From contig JAITHS010000279.1 of NCBI GenBank assembly GCA_031279875.1, positions 1 to 7,088 on the forward strand: a stretch of 7,088 nt of DNA, given 5' to 3'. This DNA is from Tannerella sp. (GTDB lineage: Bacteria > Bacteroidota > Bacteroidia > Bacteroidales > Tannerellaceae). Positions 1 to 6,797 of this stretch are shown one piece after another. The position numbers and the translations under genes are program-made. A model generated the notes under the pieces. The model had not been told where the DNA came from and did no database searches. It saw only the letters and a list, made by a program, of their open reading frames with translations. The stretch's first letter is position 1, and every line of letters begins with the position of its first letter.

Positions 1-149
1 ACAACGGTTGGCGAGTGCCGGACATTCTTCTGTCGGGACACGAACGTAACATCCTCGAATGGCGTCTCCAACAAGCGCAAGAACGAACCGAACGCCTTCG
101 ACCGGATTTGATTGCGCCGAGTTCAAAAAATACAAATTTTGCACTTTAA
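1..149 (+). CDS. trmD: tRNA (guanine-N1)-methyltransferase TrmD, C-terminal part
   Basis: The frame starting at base 3 is open from the window edge and ends at TAA 147-149, giving 48 visible residues. It reads VPDILLSGH, followed by a helical basic stretch with [16 protein letters not shown]. This matches the C-terminal domain of TrmD, where the VP-x-x-LLSG-x-H segment precedes W-R-x-x-Q...RT...RPDL. TrmD is a cytoplasmic SAM-dependent enzyme that methylates G37 next to the anticodon and so prevents +1 frameshifting. The SAM-binding knot lies upstream, outside the window. About a dozen residues after RPDL ([12 protein letters not shown]) look like a species-specific tail. Its last codons overlap the -33 element of the pheT promoter. 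The family call is firm, although only the tail is visible. Confidence 0.9.
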   Translation, partial: NGWRVPDILLSGHERNILEWRLQQAQERTERLRPDLIAPSSKNTNFAL

Positions 150-168
150 TAAAAAAGATGTACCTTTG
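138..168 (+). promoter_or_regulatory. Bacteroidota-type promoter of pheT
   Basis: A -33 element TTTG (138-141) and a -7 element TACCTTTG (161-168) are separated by exactly 19 bp. This fits the Bacteroidota primary-sigma consensus (TTTG, 19-21 bp, TAnnTTTG). Transcription should start around 174-177, leaving a leader of roughly 35-38 nt before the pheT ATG. The -33 element lies inside the last codons of trmD, so pheT has its own promoter and need not depend on read-through. The call rests on motif match and position only. Confidence 0.8.
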
Positions 169-211
169 CGCCCCTGCAATGATATATCAACAGTAAATAA
201 AATAAAAACTT

Positions 212-2674
212 ATGAATATTTCATACAATTGGCTAAAAGATTATCTGTCTTTTGACTTGACGCCCGACGAGACTGCCGCAGCGCTGACTTCTATCGGGCT
301 TGAAACGAGTTCCGTTGAAGAAGTGCAGGCTGTACGCGGCAATCTCGAAGGACTTTTTGTTGGCGAAGTGTTGACTTGCGTAGCGCATCCCAACTCCGAC
401 CATCTGCATCTTACGACCGTTAATGTCGGCTCCGACGAGCCGTTGCGGATTGTTTGCGGAGCGCCGAATGTGGCTGCCGGTCAGAAAGTTATAGTTGCCA
501 CTGTCGGCACTACGCTCTACGACGGCGACAACGAAATAAAAATCAAACGCAGCAAGATACGCGGCGAAGAATCATTCGGCATGATTTGCGCCGAAGACGA
601 AATCGGCATAGGAACAGACCATTCGGGCATCATCGTATTGCCCGCCGATGCTCGCGTCGGGACGCCTGCGAAGGATTATTACGGTATAGCGAGCGACTAT
701 GTTCTGGAAGTTGACATTACGCCTAACCGCGTAGATGCGACCTCGCATTTCGGCGTAGCGCGCGACCTGTATGCTTATCTCCGGCAGGCAGACTTGAAGG
801 CGACATTACAAAAGCCTTCCGTATCGGATTTCAGCATCGAATCGCCCGACGGTGGCATTCAACTCGGACATGTCAATCCCGACGGATGCCTGCGCTATTC
901 GGGCGTTACAATACGCGGAGTACACGTTTGCGAAAGCCCGGATTGGATGAAGAAACGCCTCACAACCATCGGTTTACGACCTATCAATAATATTGTTGAC
1001 ATAACGAATTATATTTTGCATGAGTTAGGACAGCCGCTTCACGCTTTCGACGCTTCACGCATCACAGGCGAGCAGGTAATTGTGGACGTCAAGCCTGCGG
1101 GAACGAAATTTGTTACCCTCGACGGCATTGAACGCACTCTAACCGACCGAGACCTGATGATTTGCAACACGTCGGAAGCAATGTGTATCGGAGGCGTTTT
1201 CGGCGGTTTAGATTCAGGTGTAACGGAGCAGACAACCGATGTTTTCCTCGAATCGGCGTGTTTCAATCCCTCATGGATACGCAAAACAGCACGACGGTTC
1301 GGTCTTAATACCGACGCCTCGTTTCGCTTCGAACGCGGTCTCGACCCTAACCAAACAGTCTTCGTTCTCAAAAGGGCAGCGCTGTTAATCAAAGAGTTAG
1401 CAGGCGGAACCGTTTGCGGAGATATTCAAGACGTCTATCCGGCAAGTACCCGTAATGGCGAGGATAATTTTGTTTCGGAACCGTTCCGCGTAGATGTTAC
1501 TTTCGCCAAAATTAATTCGCTTACAGGTAAGGAAATACCGGTCGAAACAGTCAAAAATATTCTGCGATATCTTGATATTGAGATAATTAACGAAACTTCC
1601 GACGGATTGTCTTTGCATGTTCCGGTATATCGTTATGACGTGCGCCGCGATGTGGACGTTATCGAAGACATCCTCCGCATCTATGGCTATAATAATGTGG
1701 AGTTTAGCAACCACGTGAACTCAACTTTGAGCTACGCCACACCGACCGACCGCAGTTACCGGCTGGAAAATATCATCTCCGAACAGTTAGTCGGCGCCGG
1801 TTTTAACGAGATATTAAATAATTCTTTGACGAAAGCGTCTTATTATGAAGGACTTACGACATATCCTGCCGTCGCGTGCGTTCATCTGTCGAATCCTTTA
1901 AGCGCCGACCTCAATGTGATGCGTCAAACGCTACTCTTCGGAGGTCTGCAAAGCGTCGCTTTCAATATCAACCACAAAAACAGGAATATACGGTTCTTTG
2001 AGTTCGGAAATTGCTATTCTATGGAGCAAAGTTCTTACTCCGAAGACTACCGTTTGGCACTCTGGATGAGCGGTAAGAGGATTGAAAATAACTGGGCTGC
2101 CAAAGATGAGAATACTTCCGTATATGAACTTAAAGCACATGTCGAAAACATCATCAACAGGCTGGGTATCAACACTTCCGGCCTTCTGTGGAACAGCCTC
2201 TCAAACGATATTTACGAAAGCGGTTTGACAATCGCCACCGCTTCGGGCAAGACGCTCGGTATGCTCGGTATCATCAGAAGTAACATCTTGAAAATAACCG
2301 ACATAAGCGCCGAAGTATATTACGCCGAACTGTCGTGGAAAGCCTTACTCAAAGAGGCGGGCAAAAACTCAATCGTTTATAGCGAGATAGCCAAATATCC
2401 GGAAGTGAAACGCGACCTTGCGCTGTTAGTCAACACTTCCGTAACCTTTGCCGACATCCGCCGCACAGTCTTTGAAAGCGAGCGCAAACTGCTCAAAAAC
2501 GTTGTGCTTTTCGACGTTTACGAGGGCGCAAATCTGCTTGTCGGCAAAAAATCCTACGCTGTCAGTTTCTTTCTTCAAGACGAAGAAAAGACCCTCAACG
2601 ACAAACAGATAGATGCTATTATGAGTAAGATTCAGAAAGCGCTCGAAGATAAACTCGGCGCTACACTGCGGTAG
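212..2674 (+). CDS. pheT: Phenylalanine--tRNA ligase beta subunit
   Basis: Complete 820-residue PheT, of the usual length for the bacterial long form. With PheS it forms the cytoplasmic alpha2-beta2 enzyme that charges tRNA-Phe. The domains are in canonical order: an N-terminal MxxSxxWLKD-like start; an EMAP/tRNA-binding OB domain at about 42-152 (HPNSDHLHLTTV, then RIVCGAPN); the B3/B4 editing region at about 216-395 (RPINNIVDITNYI, GQPLHAFD, and SFRFERGLDP at 370-379); a B5 domain at about 425-490 (VPVYRYDVRRDVDVIEDILRIYG); a catalytic-like core at about 500-705; and an FDX-ACB anticodon-binding domain at about 726-820 (YPEVKRDLALLV). The ATG at 212 has an in-frame TAA at 203-205, which fixes the start region, and an A-rich leader without Shine-Dalgarno. 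pheS is not in the window, so pheS and pheT are not adjacent downstream here. Confidence 0.98.
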   Translation: MNISYNWLKDYLSFDLTPDETAAALTSIGLETSSVEEVQAVRGNLEGLFVGEVLTCVAHPNSDHLHLTTVNVGSDEPLRIVCGAPNVAAGQKVIVATVGTTLYDGDNEIKIKRSKIRGEESFGMICAEDEIGIGTDHSGIIVLPADARVGTPAKDYYGIASDYVLEVDITPNRVDATSHFGVARDLYAYLRQADLKATLQKPSVSDFSIESPDGGIQLGHVNPDGCLRYSGVTIRGVHVCESPDWMKKRLTTIGLRPINNIVDITNYILHELGQPLHAFDASRITGEQVIVDVKPAGTKFVTLDGIERTLTDRDLMICNTSEAMCIGGVFGGLDSGVTEQTTDVFLESACFNPSWIRKTARRFGLNTDASFRFERGLDPNQTVFVLKRAALLIKELAGGTVCGDIQDVYPASTRNGEDNFVSEPFRVDVTFAKINSLTGKEIPVETVKNILRYLDIEIINETSDGLSLHVPVYRYDVRRDVDVIEDILRIYGYNNVEFSNHVNSTLSYATPTDRSYRLENIISEQLVGAGFNEILNNSLTKASYYEGLTTYPAVACVHLSNPLSADLNVMRQTLLFGGLQSVAFNINHKNRNIRFFEFGNCYSMEQSSYSEDYRLALWMSGKRIENNWAAKDENTSVYELKAHVENIINRLGINTSGLLWNSLSNDIYESGLTIATASGKTLGMLGIIRSNILKITDISAEVYYAELSWKALLKEAGKNSIVYSEIAKYPEVKRDLALLVNTSVTFADIRRTVFESERKLLKNVVLFDVYEGANLLVGKKSYAVSFFLQDEEKTLNDKQIDAIMSKIQKALEDKLGATLR

Positions 2675-2676
2675 AA

Positions 2677-3219
2677 TCACAAAATATTTATTATCACATA
2701 AATAACCGGCACTGCCAGCCCTGCCATGAGCCACCATTTGCCGCTGCCGACGATGCCGCGCTTGCCGCGAACGATGAAGATACCCGACAGGGCAAGGAAT
2801 ATCAGCGAACAGGCAAAGATGTCGGCTATCGACAGCCAGCCTTTTACTTTGTTGTAATGCAGACGGTTGAGCCAATATACTATGAAGCGTTTGTGATAAA
2901 CTTCGTAGTCGAGCCGTCCGTCGGCAACGCTGTAAACGCCGATGCCGCCGTCTAACATCAGCCGGTAATGAGCGTTGTCAACGGGCATTATTTTTTTCAA
3001 CTTGGGGACATCGGTACGTGCCGACCAGTCGACTTCCAGCTCGCCGACGGTCATGGCAGCGGGCAGTGTAAGCATCTTTTCTTCGGTTCTGAACGCCGGA
3101 TCGTTGCTGCCGTGAAGATGATTGAGATAGATGCCCGAAATGCCGTAAACCAAAGAAATACCTACCATCAGAAACCCCAAATCTCTGTGGATAATACGCA
3201 GCCAGCGGGTAATAATCAT
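2677..3219 (-). CDS. Small PepSY-associated transmembrane protein
   Basis: 180 residues. The N-terminus (RWLRIIHRDLGF) and the WLNRLHYNKVKGW segment before the second helix match PepSY-associated TM proteins, where an R-x-x-HR-x-x-G motif starts helix 1 and an LH motif precedes helix 2. Predicted helices lie at about 13-33, 128-150 and 162-178. Basic residues at 5-12 and 151-155 place the N-terminus and the 2-3 loop in the cytoplasm, so residues 34-125 are periplasmic. That segment carries a PepSY-like beta region (about 72-110). His11, His34, His36, His109 and His121 sit near membrane faces; PepSY-type reductases use histidines to hold heme b. I chose the ATG at 3219 because it overlaps the upstream stop as ATGA and begins just before helix 1. 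The frame extends upstream to 3330, but those 37 residues look non-coding. This is the last gene of the operon and is much shorter than four-helix PepSY_TM reductases. The exact function is unknown. Confidence 0.8.
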   Translation of the reverse strand: MIITRWLRIIHRDLGFLMVGISLVYGISGIYLNHLHGSNDPAFRTEEKMLTLPAAMTVGELEVDWSARTDVPKLKKIMPVDNAHYRLMLDGGIGVYSVADGRLDYEVYHKRFIVYWLNRLHYNKVKGWLSIADIFACSLIFLALSGIFIVRGKRGIVGSGKWWLMAGLAVPVIYVIINIL

Positions 3220-3758
3220 TGCATTACGTCGTATTTCTCGCCGTCCATGTAATAGATTGAATAGTATTCGCGGTTGTTGTCCTGCATCCATTTGCGCATG
3301 TCGGCAATGTTGCTCAACTCGGCAGCACACGATTCGGCGGTGGCATCTTCGGTTTCTTTCACTTTGACGTCTTTCTCCATTTGGTCGATGTATTCCTTTG
3401 TCAGACGGCGTTCTTTGAGGGTGCCGATGACTTCGATTTTGGAACCTACCAATTCGCGGTTGAAGCCGCCTATTTCGCCTTTTGCTTCAATGCGCATAGA
3501 GCCGGTCTGCGATTCGCCTACTATGAAGCAACGTTTGCCGGAATGTTTGCAAGTATGTGTAACATAGCCTGTTACCTTTACTTCCTTGTTTAATTGCTGC
3601 TCGGCAATGTTGAGCAGGCTGTCGAGGCCGTAAACAGGCACGTCTGATGTGGCGGCAACAGAGGCCGTCAGTTCCGAAGTCTTGACGGCTTCTTTTTTTC
3701 CGCCGCCGCAAGCCATCAATGAAGTGGCTAATAATGAGAATAATAATAATTTTTTCAT
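3216..3758 (-). CDS. Exported OB-fold-like lipoprotein with His/Cys cluster
   Basis: 180 residues. A lipoprotein signal peptide is clear: MKK, a hydrophobic run, then LMAC with Cys17 as the lipidated residue. The following GGGKKE lacks the acidic signal seen in surface-exposed Bacteroidota lipoproteins, so it probably faces the periplasm (inference). Residues about 55-135 alternate strands like a small OB fold (EVKVTGYVTHTC, KRCFIVGE, SMRIEA, GSKIEVIGTLKERRLT), resembling the tRNA_anti-like family of putative OB-fold lipoproteins. Within it His68-x-Cys70-x-His72-x4-Cys77 forms a compact candidate metal or heme site. The C-terminal part (about 135-180) has a further Cys144 and an aromatic end. 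Its ATG follows the DUF4857-like stop by 9 nt in the same frame, and its TGA overlaps the next ATG. No enzymatic activity can be assigned. Confidence 0.78.
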   Translation of the reverse strand: MKKLLLFSLLATSLMACGGGKKEAVKTSELTASVAATSDVPVYGLDSLLNIAEQQLNKEVKVTGYVTHTCKHSGKRCFIVGESQTGSMRIEAKGEIGGFNRELVGSKIEVIGTLKERRLTKEYIDQMEKDVKVKETEDATAESCAAELSNIADMRKWMQDNNREYYSIYYMDGEKYDVMQ

Positions 3759-3767
3759 CTTAATAAT

Positions 3768-4997
3768 TTATTTATTTGGAATAATTAATAATGCCAGCAA
3801 GCCCGCTATTCCGAAAATGAGAGCGAAGAGGCCGGCGAAAATTCGTTGTTTTGTTGAGGCCGCCGACAGCGCAAAAGCCGCTATCAGAGCCGTTATAATG
3901 TTGCAAATCAGCGCCCAAGAAGATGTGAAATGAAGTCTTGGCGCTATATAATCGCTTGTCTTGATTTTAAACGTCAGATAAACGGGGAAAAGGCATGAAG
4001 CGTATAAGTTCCAGCGGTTTTCGGTCGGTTTGAGTGTCATGTCGCGACGTCGTTTGAGTGTTTCGGCGTCGAGGGCAAAGAACTTTTTACCGTCGGCATT
4101 TTGCACCGAAACAGTCCAGTACATCATGTTTCCGAGTATCGTAATTTCGTCGGTATCAATGTTTACAGGGTCTATTTCGAGTTTAAGAGGAACATATTTT
4201 CCGCCTCCTTCCTCCAAGATATAAACGTAGCCAAGACGGTCGAACAGAAATCCGTAGAACCGTTTGTCGGATACTTCCAGCATTGAAAAATAGACCGGCT
4301 TGATAGCAGCGTCCAACTGCGTGTTACGAATGAACGGTTTGCCGTTAACCATCTTGATATGAAACAGTTTACCGTCAGCGTCAAGCGAAAAATAGCCTTC
4401 GTCGTAAGGTTTGCGAATGTTGATATTGCCGTAAATCCATTGCGACGGAAAAACGAAACCGGCTTTAAGTAATGCCTGTTGAAACATTTCGCTTTTGGGT
4501 TCGTTGATTGTATTAGTCTCATCATCAACAAATTGAATATAATCTTTGAAGCGAAACACATCTCCGGGGGATTCTAATTTGGCTTTTTTCGGCAGCGATT
4601 CATACATTATATATAAAGGGACTGTCGGAGTTTGAATTTCGGCGGGCAGAAAGCGGAAATTGATTGATTTAACACGCAGTTCGCGCGGGTCAATAGCGCG
4701 TCCGTCTATGCTGTCGGGCATCTCGCCGTTGACGGTCAGTTGGCGGTAGTTCAACAACGGCAATGACTTATCGTACTGATCTTCTGTGTATTCCTTGCCG
4801 TCGTCGTCATGAAATTTTGGCTTTGATGGCTCAAATTCTCTCATCATGAATTTTTTTACTACCGAACTGAAATACACAAACGGATACTGGCTGCGCGAAT
4901 ATGTCGCCGTCCTGACGATTTCGGGTATGCCCCACAATGCTGCTATGGCAACGAAAATAAGCAATAACGGATATATAACTTTCTTATACATAATCAT
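3768..4997 (-). CDS. DUF4857-like membrane-anchored protein of an ABC transporter operon
   Basis: 409 residues. One N-terminal membrane helix lies at about 6-24, followed by a large, probably periplasmic domain (about 30-335), then two C-terminal helices at about 358-380 and 385-406. The exported domain is beta-rich. Three segments (about 200-224, 244-270 and 289-312) share an aromatic strand, then a D/N-x-x-G turn, then a hydrophobic strand, suggesting a propeller-like repeat. Overall size, helix layout and position beside ABC genes fit the Bacteroidota family DUF4857; this is recalled family knowledge, not a search result. The start overlaps the permease stop as ATGA. A second ATG two codons on (4991) is possible, since AAGGAGG at 5008-5002 sits 4 nt from the first ATG and 10 nt from the second. 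Likely an accessory subunit of the transporter; its substrate is unknown. Confidence 0.72.
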   Translation of the reverse strand: MIMYKKVIYPLLLIFVAIAALWGIPEIVRTATYSRSQYPFVYFSSVVKKFMMREFEPSKPKFHDDDGKEYTEDQYDKSLPLLNYRQLTVNGEMPDSIDGRAIDPRELRVKSINFRFLPAEIQTPTVPLYIMYESLPKKAKLESPGDVFRFKDYIQFVDDETNTINEPKSEMFQQALLKAGFVFPSQWIYGNINIRKPYDEGYFSLDADGKLFHIKMVNGKPFIRNTQLDAAIKPVYFSMLEVSDKRFYGFLFDRLGYVYILEEGGGKYVPLKLEIDPVNIDTDEITILGNMMYWTVSVQNADGKKFFALDAETLKRRRDMTLKPTENRWNLYASCLFPVYLTFKIKTSDYIAPRLHFTSSWALICNIITALIAAFALSAASTKQRIFAGLFALIFGIAGLLALLIIPNK

Positions 4998-5659
4998 TTA
5001 CCCTCCTTAAAACGCATTGTTGAATAAAACGGAAACAGAAAAGCGACTGCGGTAAGAGCCGCTAACCAGAGGTTAAGCGTAGTACAAGCGCCAGCTTTGG
5101 CGTCGATAAAGAAGAACGATAGCGCTGCGATGCCGACGATGCCGTTTAAGATACGCTGTTTCCATAACGGTTCGAGGCACGTCCACGAGGCGATAAGATA
5201 CGCGGCAGGGGCGGCAAGAAACCACGGCAGCAGCAGTTGGAACGTGCCGCCAACTATCTCCGGCGGAAAGTCCGCACTCAATCCCCAAAGCAGTAACGCC
5301 ATAACAATAGTAATAAACAAAAGCGTGATTATCAGCCCGTAAAGAAGCATTATAGCGATGATACGCTTTTCGGGAAGCGGCAAATGGAGCGTCAGTTTTA
5401 GCCTTTTAGACTGTAATTCAGGCACATACTGCGTTATAGCCAGCAATATGCCGAGAGAAAGAGGTATGAAACGAAAAGCGGTAAAAAACACTATCCCTTT
5501 CTGTATCAGCGTTTCCCAGTAACTTACCATACCCATCAGACGTCCTGCTTCGTTAATTTTTAGAAACGAATAAATCCACATGCCAGCAAAAATTATTGCC
5601 ATAAGCGTTATTACTTTGCGGGTCTTAATCCATTCTTTGTATATAAGTGATTGATACAT
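4994..5659 (-). CDS. ABC-2 type transporter permease subunit
   Basis: 221 residues with six predicted membrane helices at about 16-34, 56-77, 98-125, 140-160, 169-185 and 194-213. The short cytoplasmic N-terminus (YKEWIKTRK) and the loop after helix 2 (PELQSKRLKLTLHLPLPEKR) are typical of ABC-2 permeases, where an E...R...LPL segment contacts the ATPase. It is encoded 6 nt after the ATPase in the same frame; the ATPase TAA is the in-frame stop that fixes this start. With one ATPase gene and one permease gene, the likely core is a dimer of each. Such transporters usually export or act mechanically in the envelope, but the substrate cannot be read from the sequence. CcmB-type heme-pathway permeases have similar size and helix number, though no specific CcmB motif was recognised. 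Confidence 0.85.
   Translation of the reverse strand: MYQSLIYKEWIKTRKVITLMAIIFAGMWIYSFLKINEAGRLMGMVSYWETLIQKGIVFFTAFRFIPLSLGILLAITQYVPELQSKRLKLTLHLPLPEKRIIAIMLLYGLIITLLFITIVMALLLWGLSADFPPEIVGGTFQLLLPWFLAAPAAYLIASWTCLEPLWKQRILNGIVGIAALSFFFIDAKAGACTTLNLWLAALTAVAFLFPFYSTMRFKEGK
4998..5008 (-). promoter_or_regulatory. Strong Shine-Dalgarno before the DUF4857-like gene
   Basis: Read on the minus strand the sequence is AAGGAGG (5008-5002), GTAA, then ATG at 4997. This is a full anti-16S match inside the last codons of the permease gene. Most Bacteroidota genes, including the others here, show only A-rich leaders, so this site stands out. Spacing is 4 nt to the first ATG and 10 nt to the alternative ATG at 4991; neither is ideal, so it does not settle the start. 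Confidence 0.5.
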
Positions 5660-5665
5660 ATCTGT

Positions 5666-6562
5666 TTAGTATTTGCCTGTTAAACCAATAAAAGCGTCTT
5701 CGAGGGTAAGATTTTCTTCTTTGAGAGCGGAAATACGGTAGCCTTCGGCTTCGAGCGCCTCGCCGACTTCTCTGCCGGACGCGAATGAGTATGTCTCCCA
5801 GCGGTCGCCACTGGTGCGGGCTGTGTGGCGGAGGATGTTAAGAGATGCGGTGTTTCCCGTTTTTTCTTTCGCAACAAACGTAAACCGCCTGAAATTCTGC
5901 ATAATATACTCCGTCGGCTCGTGCAGCAGTATTTTGCCGTAGTCGAGGATGATGCAGTCGTCAATGAGCATTTCCATATCCTGAATGATGTGTGAAGTCA
6001 AAAAGACGGTCTTGTCGCCGCGCTCGGCAAACTCTTTGAGATACTCCACAAACAGCCGTCTGTAACCCGGATCCAACCCCATTGAGAAATCGTCAAGTAT
6101 CAGCAAATCAGGATCTTGTGCAAACAGTAACCCTAACGCGACCTGCGACCGTTGCCCGCACGACATTGTGCTGATTTTCTGCGTTTTGGTTACCTGTAAT
6201 TTTTCTATCAGTCTGAAATACGCTTCGGCATTCCAGCGCGAAAAAAAACGGCTGTAATAGCGTTCAATCTGCATTACATTAAAATAACTGTGCTGAATAT
6301 GCCCTTCTAAAAGCAGCCCTATCCGCCCTTTGGTAGCAGGCGAAAGGCTGTCCATCTCTTCGCCGAAGATACTGCAAACGCCCGCACGAGGTTTGAGATA
6401 ACCGTTGAGGATATTGATAACAGTAGTTTTACCTGTGCCGTTTTTACCGAGCAGCCCAAGTATCTTACCCTTGTGAACTTCAAAGTTCAAATCCTTATAA
6501 ATCAGCCTGTTACCATAGTAATGGGTGATATTTTTACATTCTATAACCGGTCTTGTATCCAT
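5666..6562 (-). CDS. ABC transporter ATP-binding protein
   Basis: 298 residues. The nucleotide-binding domain occupies about 5-220, followed by a C-terminal extension of about 70 residues. Walker A is GKNGTGKT at 39-46. The signature motif is MSCGQ at 133-137 in place of LSGGQ. Walker B is LLILD at 153-157, followed by Asp158 where the catalytic Glu normally sits. The D-loop is GLDP at 162-165 and the H-loop His is His191 in FLTSH. The Q-loop region (about 82-91, LLLEGHIQH) has no obvious canonical Gln. It should energise the adjacent six-helix permease from the cytoplasmic side. The start is firm, because in-frame TGA and TAA lie immediately upstream of the ATG at 6562. It is the first gene of the five-gene operon. 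The combination of substitutions suggests an atypical, perhaps slow, ATPase subfamily, but Asp is chemically close to Glu and loss of activity should not be assumed. Confidence 0.92.
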   Translation of the reverse strand: MDTRPVIECKNITHYYGNRLIYKDLNFEVHKGKILGLLGKNGTGKTTVINILNGYLKPRAGVCSIFGEEMDSLSPATKGRIGLLLEGHIQHSYFNVMQIERYYSRFFSRWNAEAYFRLIEKLQVTKTQKISTMSCGQRSQVALGLLFAQDPDLLILDDFSMGLDPGYRRLFVEYLKEFAERGDKTVFLTSHIIQDMEMLIDDCIILDYGKILLHEPTEYIMQNFRRFTFVAKEKTGNTASLNILRHTARTSGDRWETYSFASGREVGEALEAEGYRISALKEENLTLEDAFIGLTGKY

Positions 6563-6595
6563 TTATCATAACGTTTTTTATTATAAATGATGCCG

Positions 6596-6603
6596 CAAAG
6601 GTA
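6596..6603 (-). promoter_or_regulatory. Bacteroidota -7 promoter element of the ABC operon
   Basis: The minus strand reads TACCTTTG, a perfect TAnnTTTG element identical to that of pheT, 33 bp upstream of the ATPase ATG. Transcription should begin near 6588-6590, giving a leader of roughly 26-28 nt. No clear TTTG -33 element is found 19-21 bp further upstream (6623-6628); that stretch is only AT-rich. The operon may therefore use a weaker or activator-assisted promoter. Confidence 0.65.
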
Positions 6604-6620
6604 CGTAAAATAATTAATAA

Positions 6621-6797
6621 TTAAGAATTATGACCAATAAAGGACATATCATTCAGAATAGTTCCCGATTTGCCGAAATATGTAACACCAGCGTCCACGC
6701 CCTAAGCAAGTCCTGTGTAAGTGTGCGCCACTGCCTGATGCATGGTTATCGTTGCCGTAATAACTGTTGGAGAATGCCTATTGCCGTAGAAGCAGGG
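6621..6797 (-). pseudogene. Decayed C-terminal tail of the rhs gene (probable)
   Basis: After the rhs stop, the same strand still holds coding-like fragments in successive frames. If one G at 6839-6841 is removed, the frame reads [20 protein letters not shown]. The next frame (6777 downward) reads AFSNSYYGNDNHASGSGAH. The original rhs frame then gives TYTGLA, a TAG at 6702-6704, and GVDAGVTYFGKSG with further residues to TAA at 6621-6623. The three frame changes add up to zero, as expected for a tail that was once continuous. The alternative is ordinary spacer DNA with chance open frames. Transcription through it would run toward the ABC operon promoter. Confidence 0.45.

Noticed and set aside
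454..1714. Open frames inside pheT in other frames and on the opposite strand
   Set aside because: They are shadows of an intact, strongly conserved synthetase gene.
2426..2875. Minus-strand open frame of 149 codons across the pheT/PepSY junction
   Set aside because: It overlaps the FDX-ACB end of pheT and the PepSY-associated gene in another frame, and its composition is not protein-like.
3220..3330. Upstream extension of the PepSY-associated gene to the Met at 3330
   Set aside because: The extra 37 residues lie inside the lipoprotein gene, are Cys/Arg/Gln-rich, and the ATGA-coupled start at 3219 fits the family N-terminus.
6567..6590. Upstream short ORF (ATG just before the ATPase start, out of frame)
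   Set aside because: It overlaps the ATPase start in another frame with no sign of a conserved leader peptide; most likely chance in a short AT-rich leader.
6610..6631. AT-only inverted repeat (ATAATT ... AATTAT) as terminator of rhs
   Set aside because: A 6-bp pure A/T stem with a 10-nt loop is too weak for an intrinsic terminator and is expected by chance in this AT-rich stretch.
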